From Paenibacillus tritici (GTDB lineage Bacteria > Bacillota > Bacilli > Paenibacillales > Paenibacillaceae), in contig NZ_JABMKX010000001.1 in assembly GCF_013204885.1 (NCBI RefSeq), forward strand, positions 62,001-126,000: a stretch of 64,000 nt of DNA, given 5' to 3'. How positions within the stretch are numbered: the first letter of the stretch is position 1; each line of letters opens with the position of its first letter. Positions 16,028 to 25,733 of the stretch are shown here, piece by piece. The notes beneath the pieces were generated by a model. The model had not been told where the DNA came from. It saw only the letters and a list, made by a program, of their open reading frames with translations, and made no database searches. The position numbers were made by a program, and so were the translations under genes.

Positions 16028-16900
16028 TTAGCGGGAATAACGCTTGCGGAAACGCAGCGGTGAGATCCCAACCTTGCGGCTGAAGCGCCGGGAGAAGTAA
16101 GCCGTACTCTCGAAGCCTGTGCGTTCTGCGATTCCCGCTATCGGGATCTCCGTCTTCAGCAAGAGCAGCTTGGCCTGCTCCAGCCGGTAATCCGTCAGGT
16201 ACTCCATAGGGGTCAGCCCGTAGACACGCTTCATGCAGCGGGCCAGATAATTGTAGTGAAAATGCAGCGCGTCCGAGAGAGTGGTATTCGTGATATCCTC
16301 CGCATAGTGGCTCCGCAGGTAAGCCTCTGTCTGCTCGGCGATCTCGGCACTCTGGCTTCCGGCCGTATCCTGCCGGGCCATATCCATCGTCCGCAGCATC
16401 TCCTCGAAGATGCGCTGCTGCTGCCAGACTGTGCTTGAGCGCCGCCCGGCCTGGAGCTGCAATAATTGCTCGGCCTGGCCACTGCGCGCGAATGGTGCAG
16501 GCAGCGGTCCGAATTGTGGGATGCGGATAGTATAGGGATAGGTAAGGAACTGGCGGAAATGCTCCTCCCGGTCCGCATACACCGGCTCGCCCGCAGATTC
16601 AACCCACTCTCCCACCGTGTGAAAATGAACCCAGGTGAAGCGTGTCTCCTCCTCGCAGGGCTGAACGGAATAATGGTAGCGGTCAGGCAGCAGCAGTAAA
16701 GTATGCCCGGAGCCTACAGCCCACTCCTTATGCTCTTCTCCGATGAACAGGCAGCCCTGCTCCACGATGATAAGGTCGAATTTCCCCATGCGGCTGCGGT
16801 TCGGATGCTGTGCCCCGGGCGGGTATACAGTATGGCCACACTCCAGGAAATAGGGGAACGGCGGTGCGGCCAGATGAATATAGGAAGGATTAAAGGTCAT
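16028..16900 (-). CDS. AraC-family regulator, divergent from the GH127 gene
   Basis: 290 residues. N-terminal cupin sugar-sensing domain (about 1-140) and C-terminal double helix-turn-helix (about 190-290) with ITNTTLSDALHFHYNYLARCMKRVYG and the second motif IAGIAERTGFESTAYFSRRFSRKVG. It is divergent from the beta-L-arabinofuranosidase gene across 168 bp, so it most probably activates that gene in response to an arabinose-containing oligosaccharide. The binding site is likely the palindrome at 16974-17007. Confidence 0.92.
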   Translation of the reverse strand: MTFNPSYIHLAAPPFPYFLECGHTVYPPGAQHPNRSRMGKFDLIIVEQGCLFIGEEHKEWAVGSGHTLLLLPDRYHYSVQPCEEETRFTWVHFHTVGEWVESAGEPVYADREEHFRQFLTYPYTIRIPQFGPLPAPFARSGQAEQLLQLQAGRRSSTVWQQQRIFEEMLRTMDMARQDTAGSQSAEIAEQTEAYLRSHYAEDITNTTLSDALHFHYNYLARCMKRVYGLTPMEYLTDYRLEQAKLLLLKTEIPIAGIAERTGFESTAYFSRRFSRKVGISPLRFRKRYSR

Positions 16901-16973
16901 ATGGACTCCTTGTACAGGCAGGAATGTTCTGGCGGACTTCGCTGTAGGCCAAGAATAGATAGTGTGAAAAAGT

Positions 16974-17027
16974 ACAAAAACAGAGTTGAGTCTGATTCTG
17001 TTTTTGTTTCATTGTACCGTCTATAAT
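16974..17027 (+). promoter_or_regulatory. Promoter region of the GH127 gene with AraC-type palindrome
   Basis: An 11-bp perfect inverted repeat ACAAAAACAGA / TCTGTTTTTGT (16974-16984 / 16997-17007) ends where the -35 should be. TATAAT is at 17022-17027 and no good -35 exists. A strong -10 with a weak -35 and an adjacent operator is what an AraC-type activator needs. Confidence 0.6.
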
Positions 17028-17068
17028 GACAAATAGCGAGTAAGAGTTAAAGCAGAGGAGATGCGGAA

Positions 17069-19039
17069 ATGAGCGAATATGAAGGTACAGAGGTTCAGCC
17101 CACTGATCGTCCCGGCCATTCAAGTCAGACAGTGTCCGTTCACGATGAATTCTGGGGCCGGTACATCCGGCTGGTACAGGATACGGTAATTCCATATCAA
17201 TATGAGGCGCTGCATGACCGCGTGGCGGAAGCAGAACCGAGCTATGCCATCGCCAATTTTGAAATCGCTTCCGGGAGGAGAGAGGGCAAGTTCGGAGGCA
17301 TGGTCTTCCAGGACAGTGATGTGGCCAAATGGCTGGAGGCAGCGGGGTATTCACTTAGCATCAAGCGTGATCCTGAGCTGGAGCGTCAGGCGGATGAAGT
17401 GATTGATCTGGTTGGAGAAGCGCAGCAGGAAGACGGCTATCTTAATACGTATTTTACGATCAAAGAACCAGGTAAGCGCTGGACCAACCTCCAGGACTGC
17501 CATGAGCTGTATTGTGCCGGGCACTTCATTGAAGCGGCGGTAGCTTACTATGAAGCCACAGGCAAAGACAAGCTGCTGAATATCATGCGCCGGATGGCCG
17601 ACCATATTGATTCCGTCTTCGGGCCGGAAGAAGGCAAGCTGAAGGGATACGACGGTCATCAGGAAATAGAGCTGGCGCTGGTCAAGCTGTACCGGCTGAC
17701 GGGTGAGGAGAAGTATCTGAGACTCAGCAGCTTCTTCATCGACCAGCGTGGACAGGAGCCGAACTTCCTGCGGCAGGAGTGGGAGAAGCGCGGGCGGATT
17801 ACACATTGGACGGGCCAGACGGACCAGCTGGATACAGCCTACTATCAGGCACATCTCCCGGTCCGGGAGCAGAGTGTGGCTATAGGCCATTCCGTCCGTG
17901 CCGTCTATATGTACAGTGCCATGGCCGATCTGGCGCGGATTACCGGAGATGAGGCACTGCGCAAGGCTTGTGAGCAATTATGGAATAACATGACGGACAA
18001 ACAGATGTACATTACCGGCGGAATCGGTTCTACCCACCATGGCGAGGCGTTCACCTTTGATTATGACTTGCCTAATGACACCGTGTATGCGGAGACCTGC
18101 GCTTCCATAGGGCTGATCTTTTTTGCCAAAAGGATGCTGGAATTGACCCCGGACGCCCGGTACGCCGATGTGATGGAGCGGGCGCTCTACAATAATGTGC
18201 TTGGCTCAATGGCACAGGACGGTAAACATTACTTCTACGTGAATCCGTTGGAGGTATGGCCGCAGGCCTGCACCTGCAATCCCGGCAAACATCATGTGAG
18301 ATCAGAACGCCAGGGCTGGTTCGGCTGTGCCTGCTGCCCTCCGAATGTAGCCCGTCTGCTGACTTCATTGAACCAGTATATCTATACGGTGCATAGCGAC
18401 ACACTTTACACGAATCTGTATATTGGCAGTGAAGTGAAGACAACGCTGGGAGGGACAGAGGTAACAATCAGCCAGCAGAGCCGTTTCACGTGGGATGGAA
18501 CCGTCATCCTGAAGGTTGATCCTGCCGAAGCCGGAGAGTTCGGTATTGCCCTGCGCATTCCTTCATGGAGTACGAGCAACGAGATCAGAGTGAATGGAGC
18601 AGCGGTTAGTGCTGAGGAAGCTCTGGAGCTGGGATATGCGGTAATCCGCAGGGAATGGCAGGCCGGTGACCTCATTGAGCTGACTCTGCCGATGGAAGCG
18701 CACCGTGTATACGCTCATCCGAATCTGCGTGCCGATGCCGGGAAGACGGCCATTCAGCGCGGACCGCTGGTCTATTGCCTGGAAGCTGTGGATAACAGCG
18801 AGCCGCTAAGCTCAGTTTCCTTGAGTGAAGCAGCGGCATTCACTGAGACGTATGATGAGTTGCTGCTTGGTGGTGCTGTAGTGCTCAGAACAGATGGCTA
18901 CCGTGTGGACGGTCAGAGCTGGAGCGGTGGACTCTACAGCAGAACCAAGGCTGCTGTCCAGCCGGTGGAAGTAACGGCAGTCCCTTACTATCTGTGGGGC
19001 AACCGCGGCAGCGGCGAGATGAAGGTCTGGATTCCGTAG
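17069..19039 (+). CDS. GH127 beta-L-arabinofuranosidase (DUF1680)
   Basis: 656 residues, no signal peptide, so an intracellular exo-glycosidase releasing L-arabinose from beta-linked arabino-oligosaccharides such as those of plant extensins. The zinc/cysteine active site of HypBA1-type enzymes is complete: Glu342-x-Cys344 in AETCAS and Cys420, Cys422, Cys423 in CACCPPN, with the same spacing as HypBA1 (Cys422 being the nucleophile). AGAGGAG precedes the ATG. Divergent from an AraC regulator. Related DUF1680 enzymes of other specificity exist (GH142/GH146), but the motif set favours GH127. Confidence 0.93.
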   Translation: MSEYEGTEVQPTDRPGHSSQTVSVHDEFWGRYIRLVQDTVIPYQYEALHDRVAEAEPSYAIANFEIASGRREGKFGGMVFQDSDVAKWLEAAGYSLSIKRDPELERQADEVIDLVGEAQQEDGYLNTYFTIKEPGKRWTNLQDCHELYCAGHFIEAAVAYYEATGKDKLLNIMRRMADHIDSVFGPEEGKLKGYDGHQEIELALVKLYRLTGEEKYLRLSSFFIDQRGQEPNFLRQEWEKRGRITHWTGQTDQLDTAYYQAHLPVREQSVAIGHSVRAVYMYSAMADLARITGDEALRKACEQLWNNMTDKQMYITGGIGSTHHGEAFTFDYDLPNDTVYAETCASIGLIFFAKRMLELTPDARYADVMERALYNNVLGSMAQDGKHYFYVNPLEVWPQACTCNPGKHHVRSERQGWFGCACCPPNVARLLTSLNQYIYTVHSDTLYTNLYIGSEVKTTLGGTEVTISQQSRFTWDGTVILKVDPAEAGEFGIALRIPSWSTSNEIRVNGAAVSAEEALELGYAVIRREWQAGDLIELTLPMEAHRVYAHPNLRADAGKTAIQRGPLVYCLEAVDNSEPLSSVSLSEAAAFTETYDELLLGGAVVLRTDGYRVDGQSWSGGLYSRTKAAVQPVEVTAVPYYLWGNRGSGEMKVWIP

Positions 19040-19102
19040 TTATCACATATGAGCGGTAGCTGCCATATAATGCTGTAGCCAACCTCCCCTGTAGGCAAGT
19101 AG

Positions 19103-19295
19103 GTGGACAAATGTATCTTAATTTCGCTATTTTGGTTTCTCTGAGGGATTTAGTTGGATAAACGTAATTTAATTCCAGACACTTCCCGCATTTTGATCTG
19201 TTTTGCTAAGTTTAAGTGCTCTTTTTCCAATTGCTGCCCTGGCATTGCTTCTTTCGTACTTTAGCAAGTGGAGAAAATCCATCTAATTACGGCTG
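19103..19295 (+). repeat. Three degenerate copies of a 25-nt intergenic repeat
   Basis: Copies begin at 19103, 19153 and 19268 and follow the pattern GTGGA-n-AAA-n3-ATCTAATT-n-CG with drift; copies one and three are also preceded by GCAAGT or AGCAAG. They fill the otherwise gene-free 358 bp between the GH127 and cellobiose phosphorylase genes. No reading frame spans them. Confidence 0.5.
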
Positions 19296-19334
19296 CCGCA
19301 GCAGACCGGCTCTCACGAATACTGCTTCAAGCAC

Positions 19335-19384
19335 ACAATAGCCCCCGGCTGCACCGCTTAGGCGGAACAACCGGGGGCTATTGT
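19335..19384. terminator. Bidirectional terminator
   Basis: 14-bp perfect stem (19335-19348 / 19371-19384) enclosing a smaller CCGC/GCGG hairpin. Serves the minus-strand cellobiose phosphorylase gene and probably also the GH127 gene. Confidence 0.85.
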
Positions 19385-19396
19385 CAATAATGCTGA

Positions 19397-21832
19397 CTAA
19401 CCCAATACAACAACAACCTGGTGAACCGCACCGTCGCCCACAGGAGCGATGATGTTGCCTTCCACAGCAGCGCCGTCAAGGGTCAGGCTGGCTACGCCTT
19501 TGGAGACATGGTTCGGGTTCTGGATCGAGATCACATAAGTGTCTCCACGGAAGGCGCGGGTAATTTCGAAGCCATCCCACTCCGCAGGGATACAAGGATC
19601 TACCTTGAGACCGGCAAAGTCAGCTTGAATACCGAGAATGGACTGAGTAATCGCTACATAGTTCCATGCAGCTGTGCCTGTCAGCCAGGAGTTTTTCGCC
19701 TCGCCGTGACGTACCGCGTCTTTACCAGCGATCATCTGGGAGTACACGTAAGGCTCCATACGGTGCACTTCGCTGATGTCCTCCAGGTAAGCCGGAGCGA
19801 TTTTTTTGTAGATTTCAAAAGCTCTGTCGCCGTGTCCAAGCACCGTTTCAGCGATCATGATCCAAGGGTTGTTATGGCAGAAGATGCCGGCATTCTCTTT
19901 GTAACCCGGAGGGTACGTAGAAATTTCACCCAGGTTCAGATAGTACTTGGAATACGGAGGCTGCTGCAATACGATACCGTAGTCCGTATCCAGACGTTCC
20001 TGCACGGAAGTCAGGGCGCGGGCGGCTTCGCCGTTCTCCACACCGATACCCGCCATTACGCACATGCCTTGCGGCTCGATGAAGATCTGGCCTTCCTCGT
20101 TCTCCTTGCTGCCGATCTTGTCGCCGTAGTGGTCGTAAGCGCGCAGGAACCAGTCGCCGTCGAAGCCGTGGGACAGAGTAATGGCACTCATGTTCTCGAT
20201 CTTCGCTACTGCATCTGCAGCGACATCATCCAGTCCGCGCATGCGGCAGATCTCGGCATAGTCCGGTCCGACGAAGACGAACAGGCCTGCAATGAACACG
20301 GATTCGGCTACACCGCCCGCGATATTCTCGGTGGTCTGGAACGATTCGCCCGGCTCGGTGGAGAAGCAGTTCAGGTTCAGACAGTCATTCCAGTCCGCGC
20401 GTCCGATCAGCGGCAGGCCGTGAGGTCCGAGGTTGTTCGTTACATGCTCGAAGCTCAGCTTCAAATGCTCGAACAGGGTGGCGGTGTGATCCGGATTGCT
20501 GTCAAAAGGAACCTGCTCGTCGAGGATCGAATAATCGCCGGTTTCCTTGATGTAGGCCGCTGTACCCGAGATCAGCCATAGCGGATCATCGTTGAAGCCG
20601 GAGCCGACTTCGTTGTTGCCTTTTTTGGTAAGCGGCTGATACTGGTGATATGCACTGCCGTCAGGGAACTGGGTGGCGGCGATATCGAGAATACGTTCTC
20701 TGGCACGCTCAGGAATCTGATGCACGAAGCCGAGAAGATCCTGGTTAGAGTCGCGGAAGCCCATACCACGGCCGATCCCGGATTCGAAGTACGAAGCAGA
20801 ACGGGACATGTTGAAGGTAACCATACACTGGTACGGGTTCCAGATGTTAACCATCCGGTTCAGTTTATCGTCACCGCTCTGGATCTGATATTTGGACAGC
20901 AGGTTATCCCAGTGGGCGGCCAAGTTAGCCAGCGCAGCATCCACCTGGGCGTCTGTAGCGAATTGATCAATTACAGCCTGTGCAGGTTTCTTGTTGATAA
21001 CGTTCAGGGATTCCCATTTCTCATCCTCAGGGTTCTCGATGTAGCCGAGTACGAAGATGAAGCTTTGTTCTTCGCCTGGTTCCAGCGTGATGTTGAGGGC
21101 GTGGGAGCCGATAGGTGACCAGCCGCTGGCTACGGAATTCGTAGCTTCACCTGCAGCAACTGCCTGCGGAGCGTCCAGACCATTGTACATGCCCACGAAG
21201 GATTCGCGGTCGGTATCGAAGCCGGCGATTTCTTTATTTACCGAATAGAAGGCGTAGTGGTTTCTGCGCTCGCGGTATTCGGTTTTGTGATAGATAACGG
21301 AATCCTTCACTTCAACTTCGCCGGTGCTGAGGTTACGCTGGAAGTTGGTCATATCATCATTGGCATTCCACAAACAGAACTCGGCAAAGGAGAACAGCTT
21401 AACAGTCTTCTTCGCGTCGCCGGTGTTCTTAACGACAAGGCGGTGTACTTCAGCGTTATGGCCCATCGGTACAAAAGCAAGCTGGTTCACGGAAATGCCG
21501 TTACGCTCGCCTGTAATGGAAGTGTAGCCAAGACCATGGCGGCATTCGTAGAAGTCCAGATCGCGCTTCACCGGCATCCAGCCCGGGGTCCAGAAATCAC
21601 CGTCATCGTACAGGTAGTAGTAGCGGCCGCCTGTATCCAGCGGAATATTGTTATACCGGTAACGGGTAAGTCTTCTCATCCGCGCATCGCGGTAGAAGGT
21701 ATAACCACCGGCAGTATTAGAGATCAGGCCGAAAAATTGCTCGTTGCCGAGATAGTTAATCCACGGGTAAGGGGTTTTGGGGGTGTTGATTACATACTCT
21801 TTGCGGGTATCGTCAAAAGTTCCGAATTTCAT
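19397..21832 (-). CDS. cbp: Cellobiose phosphorylase (GH94)
   Basis: 811 residues when started at the ATG at 21832 (AAAGGAGA nine bases upstream). This equals the length of Clostridium thermocellum cellobiose phosphorylase, and the sequence is closely similar throughout from memory, starting MKFGTFDD. It splits cytoplasmic cellobiose with phosphate into glucose 1-phosphate and glucose, saving ATP. Family landmarks: [46 protein letters not shown] and the catalytic Asp region [11 protein letters not shown]. Controlled by the LacI-type gene immediately upstream, with an operator 22 bp before the start. In-frame codons upstream of 21832 are not coding. Confidence 0.96.
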   Translation of the reverse strand: MKFGTFDDTRKEYVINTPKTPYPWINYLGNEQFFGLISNTAGGYTFYRDARMRRLTRYRYNNIPLDTGGRYYYLYDDGDFWTPGWMPVKRDLDFYECRHGLGYTSITGERNGISVNQLAFVPMGHNAEVHRLVVKNTGDAKKTVKLFSFAEFCLWNANDDMTNFQRNLSTGEVEVKDSVIYHKTEYRERRNHYAFYSVNKEIAGFDTDRESFVGMYNGLDAPQAVAAGEATNSVASGWSPIGSHALNITLEPGEEQSFIFVLGYIENPEDEKWESLNVINKKPAQAVIDQFATDAQVDAALANLAAHWDNLLSKYQIQSGDDKLNRMVNIWNPYQCMVTFNMSRSASYFESGIGRGMGFRDSNQDLLGFVHQIPERARERILDIAATQFPDGSAYHQYQPLTKKGNNEVGSGFNDDPLWLISGTAAYIKETGDYSILDEQVPFDSNPDHTATLFEHLKLSFEHVTNNLGPHGLPLIGRADWNDCLNLNCFSTEPGESFQTTENIAGGVAESVFIAGLFVFVGPDYAEICRMRGLDDVAADAVAKIENMSAITLSHGFDGDWFLRAYDHYGDKIGSKENEEGQIFIEPQGMCVMAGIGVENGEAARALTSVQERLDTDYGIVLQQPPYSKYYLNLGEISTYPPGYKENAGIFCHNNPWIMIAETVLGHGDRAFEIYKKIAPAYLEDISEVHRMEPYVYSQMIAGKDAVRHGEAKNSWLTGTAAWNYVAITQSILGIQADFAGLKVDPCIPAEWDGFEITRAFRGDTYVISIQNPNHVSKGVASLTLDGAAVEGNIIAPVGDGAVHQVVVVLG

Positions 21833-21854
21833 GAGAGACAAGTCTCCTTTCGAT

Positions 21855-21872
21855 TGTGAACGCGCGTTTACA
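21855..21872 (-). promoter_or_regulatory. LacI-type operator of the cellobiose phosphorylase gene
   Basis: TGTGAACGCGCGTTTACA, an 18-bp palindrome with one mismatched pair, lies 22 bp before the start codon. A nearly identical site precedes the regulator gene at 22997. Bound repressor here would block initiation or elongation. Confidence 0.85.
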
Positions 21873-21880
21873 AGACGGAG

Positions 21881-21908
21881 AAAAAATTCCCTCGGGGCAA
21901 GGGAGTTT
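21881..21908 (-). terminator. Small hairpin between the LacI gene and cellobiose phosphorylase gene
   Basis: Read on the minus strand, TCCCT / AGGGA with a 7-nt loop is followed by ATTTTTT. It should end or attenuate the regulator transcript, implying that the phosphorylase gene has its own start. Confidence 0.6.
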
Positions 21909-21924
21909 TCTGTATCCTGAAATA

Positions 21925-22980
21925 TTACTTCTTCGGCGGCTGGCACGAATCTCTTGTGACCAGACGCGCCGGGAAACTGATGGTGCTGAAGGTCGGCTGC
22001 TGCGAATCGCACAGCTCAATGACCTTCTCGACAGCAGCCTTGGACATCTCGTAGATCGGCAGACGGACAGAGGTCAGCTTGGGATGAATCCGCGCGGCAA
22101 GCTGCACATCATCGAACCCCGCAATGGATATATCCTCCGGCACGGAAATGCCATGCTCGGCGAACGCTTCCATGGCTGAAATAGCCATGTCATCATTGGA
22201 GGAGAAGAAGGCTGTTGGCAGCGGGCCGCCGGAGCTCAGCAGCTTCTTAACCTCTTCATAGGCGGTTTCCTTAAGGAAATCGCCTTGCAGGATGAAGTCC
22301 TCATTCAGCGCAAGTCCATGACGCTTCAGCGTATCCTCGTAAGCCGTGTAGCGTTCCCGGCCGGAGTAGGTGTTCATCCGTCCGCTGATAATGCCGATCT
22401 CCTGATGGCCGAGACCAATCAGGTACTCAATCGCTTCAGCCGTGCCTTCATAATCCTTGGAATTTACAATAGCCAGATGATTGCGGTCCAGATGCTCCGA
22501 CATAATCTCCGAAATGTCATAATCAATCAGCACAAGCGGCGAGTCGAGACCGACCATCTCCCTGACAATGCCGATATCCTTCTGCGTGCCGACGATAATG
22601 CCGCCGTCAATCCGTTTCTGCAGGAAAGCCTGCTTCACCTTCAGGAAATCGTCGGGAGAATAGACGGTATGGATCAGAACATAACAGCCACGGGCGTTCG
22701 CCGTGTCCACAACGGCATCGACGAACGGGGCGAAGTAGTTATTCTGATAGATCCGGGTCGCATTCTCTTTCTCGTTCATGCTGATGGCAAACAGCCCGAT
22801 CGTATCGGTCTTCTTGCCGGCCAGAGCCCGGGCGAAGCTGTTCGGCTCGTACTGGTGCTGCTCAATGACCTTCAGCACCTTGGCCCGGGTCTCCTCAGGG
22901 ACATTGGAATAGTTGTTGATCACACGGGATACGGTGCTTCGCGAAACCCCGGCTAGCTTGGCAATATCTTCGCTTCGCAT
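21925..22980 (-). CDS. LacI-family repressor of cellobiose use
   Basis: 351 residues. N-terminal LacI helix-turn-helix ([24 protein letters not shown]) and hinge helix ending near residue 56, then a periplasmic-binding-protein-like sugar domain to the end. Two TAAACGCGCGTTTA-like palindromes, one at its own promoter and one before the phosphorylase gene, show a simple autoregulated module. The inducer is probably cellobiose or a longer cello-oligosaccharide, by context. No cellobiose transporter gene is adjacent. Confidence 0.92.
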   Translation of the reverse strand: MRSEDIAKLAGVSRSTVSRVINNYSNVPEETRAKVLKVIEQHQYEPNSFARALAGKKTDTIGLFAISMNEKENATRIYQNNYFAPFVDAVVDTANARGCYVLIHTVYSPDDFLKVKQAFLQKRIDGGIIVGTQKDIGIVREMVGLDSPLVLIDYDISEIMSEHLDRNHLAIVNSKDYEGTAEAIEYLIGLGHQEIGIISGRMNTYSGRERYTAYEDTLKRHGLALNEDFILQGDFLKETAYEEVKKLLSSGGPLPTAFFSSNDDMAISAMEAFAEHGISVPEDISIAGFDDVQLAARIHPKLTSVRLPIYEMSKAAVEKVIELCDSQQPTFSTISFPARLVTRDSCQPPKK

Positions 22981-22996
22981 GATGTACCCCCTCTAG

Positions 22997-23014
22997 TGTA
23001 AACGCGCGTTTATG
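22997..23014 (-). promoter_or_regulatory. LacI-type operator of the regulator gene
   Basis: TAAACGCGCGTTTA (22999-23012) is a perfect 14-bp palindrome 19 bp before the start codon; the 18-bp version differs at three bases from the site at 21855. Confidence 0.85.
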
Positions 23015-23329
23015 GATTCATTGTAAAATAAACCGCTCCATAAATCAATCGTCTGTCCAAAGAAACTTGCTTTGAAAGATAAGAAAGAGTCGCCTGAACA
23101 AGCGCTGGATATCGGAGTGTTATATTCTAAATATTTACAAGGGAAAATATACCTGATATATTAAAAATGCTCATAAAACCATTTTGAGAGGGAAGGAGAC
23201 TTGCGTATAGACTCCAATCTGCCGGATAGTGTGAAGTGCAAATAGTCTGCTGCTCTGCTCAGCCGGACTTCGCCAAGCGAGTGCTGTGCGTTTCGTTCAG
23301 ACCGATTCCCCTATTCCCCAAGAATTAAG
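23015..23329. other. Gene-free divergent region
   Basis: About 315 bases between the LacI regulator gene and the secreted-protein gene, AT-rich in its first half. It should hold two divergent promoters, but I see no convincing -35/-10 pair, no ORF and no strong structure. Confidence 0.4.
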
Positions 23330-23343
23330 GAGGATATTGATAC

Positions 23344-23751
23344 ATGAGACAATTAAAAACGTTGATCGTGTTTCTCTTCGCAGCAAGTTTCTTATGGGTC
23401 TCCGCTCCTTCTGCGCATGCCCTTTCTCTGGCCCCTGGGTTTAATTCGCCAGTAACCCTGACTCTGCAGCCGGGACAAACCACATATTTGCTCTGTACAG
23501 CCTACGCCAAAACGATTAAAGCCGTTGTGGAGAAGCAATCGGGTACGGGTAAAGTGACGGGAGCTTATTATTTCAACATGAGCAACCGCGGCCAGATCCA
23601 AATGGGCACAATGAGTGGTGCCAGTGCTGTTCAGGATCTGTATTTCAGCTATTGGGACGGCAGTGCCGGAAATGCGCTGCTCTACCTGAATGCAACGGAT
23701 ACAACGGCTCCTGTTCAGGTGAAAGTGACCTTTTATAATTTAAGCAACTAA
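23344..23751 (+). CDS. Small secreted protein of unknown function
   Basis: 135 residues with a clear Sec signal peptide (hydrophobic 5-22, cleavage after SAHA near residue 27). The mature part of about 108 residues is rich in Ser, Thr, Ala and Tyr with beta-strand character and no cysteine pair (one Cys). TAAGGAGGA lies 8 bases before the ATG. Monocistronic, ending at a perfect 15-bp terminator. I do not recognise a family; the composition suggests a small extracellular beta-sandwich. Confidence 0.8.
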   Translation: MRQLKTLIVFLFAASFLWVSAPSAHALSLAPGFNSPVTLTLQPGQTTYLLCTAYAKTIKAVVEKQSGTGKVTGAYYFNMSNRGQIQMGTMSGASAVQDLYFSYWDGSAGNALLYLNATDTTAPVQVKVTFYNLSN

Positions 23752-23781
23752 TATAAGGACAGGCGATAAGCCGTCAAAAGA

Positions 23782-23816
23782 AAAGATTGCTATTCCGCGA
23801 TGGAATAGCAATCTTT
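23782..23816. terminator. Bidirectional terminator
   Basis: 15-bp perfect stem (23782-23796 / 23802-23816), 5-nt loop, between convergent genes. Confidence 0.9.
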
Positions 23817-23832
23817 GTATGGTTATAGAAGC

Positions 23833-25095
23833 TTATTCAATGTTAATGCTCCATTGTCCGTCTGCTTCAACGGCAAAGACATAGGTACCTTCTGAATCTA
23901 TGGCTTCGGCCGTTGAGCCGGAATAGTTACCCACTTCGTTGACCAGCAGGAGGCTGTCATTCACTTTGACAACAAAATTGGATTTTCCCACATGCTTGGA
24001 TGTGAACCGGGTCAGCTTGCTTTGCAGCTTCGCAAAGACAACATCGTTACCCTTGCCGGATAATTTGACTGGAGCGCTCTTAATATTATCAGGTATGGTC
24101 TGAGTGATATCAGCCTTCCAGGAGCCATCTGATTCTACATTCAGCATGTATTTCCCGTCTTCCGGAATGACCACTAAGGATTTTCCCTTGTAAGGTCCAA
24201 TTTCATTCACCAGCATTTCCTTGGAATCTCCTGCTTCATTGTACAGGTAAATAACGAAATTCGAGTCCCCGGCATCGGTTGCTTCCACAATGGCAATACC
24301 GCTCTTTAGATTGAAGAAGTCAGTTGCCTGATCGCTTTTTCCTTTGAGATGAAGGATATCGTCCTTGGCCGCCGCAGGCTCAGGCGCAGCCGTTGCCGCA
24401 GCTGAATCAGATCTGCCTTGGTATAACGGCAACAGTTCACCGTAGAGCTTCTCAACAGTAGACTCATCATCCTTTTGTATCGCAATGGCCATTTCCTTGA
24501 ATTTGCTTTGATTCTCCTTGACTATAAACTCCAGGCTTTTGAGAATAACCGCTAAAGCTTCGTCTCTAATTTCTTGGGAAAGGTCTTTTTCCAGATAATT
24601 TCTGGCTAAATTAAGCGCTCTAGCTCCTAATTCCTGATCTGCATCGGCAAATGTTGTAATCTCCGGCGTTTCTGTCGGATCAGATTCAGGTGTGGGATCT
24701 GGATAGCGGCCGGCCACTGACGCAGGCAGAACTCCTCCTATTTTTGTGAAAAGCTTCTTAACATTTTGGACATCGCCTTTTTCGATAGAATCGGCAATCT
24801 CCAGATAAGTAAATGTATTCTCCTTATCTTCTCTGGCCTTCATGCGTATTTTCTCAGCGATATCTTTGGAGTTCTCGTTATTCCAGGAATTAGTGCCAAA
24901 GCTCGTGAGATATTCCAGCGTCTTATCCTTCACAGAGAAATTCTCAAGCTGCGGCGCAGGAGTAGGAGTGGCAGTCGCAGCAGGAGTTGCAGTTGCCTCT
25001 GGCGCAACCTCGGCAGACTCGCCGCAACCGGTTAATGCAACCGGTAAGGTCAAGAGAGCAAGGGCCAAAGTGATTGTTGTTAATTTTGTGTACAT
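23833..25095 (-). CDS. Lipoprotein with two tandem C-terminal repeats
   Basis: 420 residues. Signal peptide with lipobox LTGC (Cys near residue 24), then an Ala/Thr/Pro-rich linker (about 30-50). A helical region (about 50-225) is interrupted by a second Pro/Thr/Glu-rich linker. The C-terminal about 165 residues hold two related units of about 70 residues, each ending in a Y-x-x-x-V-E-x-D-G-x-W motif (YMLNVESDGSW and YVFAVEADGQW) and each containing NFVV or NFVI and NE[IV]G-x-Y. The repeated unit looks like a small beta-domain. Tethered to the outer face of the membrane. Function unknown. Confidence 0.85.
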   Translation of the reverse strand: MYTKLTTITLALALLTLPVALTGCGESAEVAPEATATPAATATPTPAPQLENFSVKDKTLEYLTSFGTNSWNNENSKDIAEKIRMKAREDKENTFTYLEIADSIEKGDVQNVKKLFTKIGGVLPASVAGRYPDPTPESDPTETPEITTFADADQELGARALNLARNYLEKDLSQEIRDEALAVILKSLEFIVKENQSKFKEMAIAIQKDDESTVEKLYGELLPLYQGRSDSAAATAAPEPAAAKDDILHLKGKSDQATDFFNLKSGIAIVEATDAGDSNFVIYLYNEAGDSKEMLVNEIGPYKGKSLVVIPEDGKYMLNVESDGSWKADITQTIPDNIKSAPVKLSGKGNDVVFAKLQSKLTRFTSKHVGKSNFVVKVNDSLLLVNEVGNYSGSTAEAIDSEGTYVFAVEADGQWSINIE

Positions 25096-25257
25096 CAGTA
25101 ATTTCCCCCAATTTCGTATTCATACCTGGCTATTATATCAAAAATGGAATATTTTACGTTGAATTTTAATAGAATATTCCATTACATATACACAAAATGT
25201 TCCAGACCCTTTATGATCAGGTTATATTCTGTAACATCGTGAGAGGAGCGCTGAGAA

Positions 25258-25473
25258 ATGTCGACAATAGGATTGGGGTCCTTGCTTGCTGGAGGGTTCA
25301 GCATATTTGCATTTGTACTCTGGCTGGCTTGTCTGGGGCTTGGGATCTATTTATTTGTTCTGGTGGTCAAGCTTGCACGCAGGGGCATTATTGCTCTGGA
25401 TCTGTACAATCATGCCAAGAATCTGGAGATCCGCGAACGTCATGAATCGTATCACCGGAGGGATGAACTCTAA
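25258..25473 (+). CDS. Small single-pass membrane protein
   Basis: 71 residues. One long hydrophobic segment (about 5-42) with Gly and Cys, then a charged tail RERHESYHRRDEL. AGAGGAGCG lies 8 bases before the ATG and a terminator follows, so the gene is well framed. Two overlapping ORFs in other frames lack such signals. No family recognised. Confidence 0.75.
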   Translation: MSTIGLGSLLAGGFSIFAFVLWLACLGLGIYLFVLVVKLARRGIIALDLYNHAKNLEIRERHESYHRRDEL

Positions 25474-25505
25474 ACCCGCGGTTATACACCAGGTTGTATT
25501 AAGAT

Positions 25506-25530
25506 CCCCTGCCGGAATGGCGGGGTTTTT
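25506..25530 (+). terminator. Terminator after the small membrane protein gene
   Basis: 7-bp GC-rich stem (25507-25513 / 25519-25525) followed by five T. Confidence 0.8.
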
Positions 25531-25577
25531 GTGAAAATATAAGAATTTATAGGTTGCACACGATAACTTATCCTTCT

Positions 25578-25635
25578 ATTTCTCGCTGAAACGGTACCGT
25601 CCTTTAAAAGGACGGCAAAGCCGTTTCCACTTGTA
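25578..25635 (+). repeat. Structured intergenic repeat, copy 1
   Basis: Begins ATTTCTCGCTGAA and ends CACTTG. It folds into an inner CCGTCCTTT/AAAGGACGG stem enclosed by an AAACGG/CCGTTT stem. A second copy with the same ends and compensating stem changes lies at 41473-41531. Confidence 0.7.
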
Positions 25636-25733
25636 GCGGACTACCGCGGCAATGTTGCAACTGATGGAAGGATTGTTTATACTCTCAACAAGGATTATTA
25701 AAATTTGTTATATCGGGAGAGGAGTTTGATCGA

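Noticed and set aside
19421-20581. 386-codon plus-strand ORF
   Set aside because: Antisense to cellobiose phosphorylase, no ribosome binding site, no family features; a GC-bias shadow.
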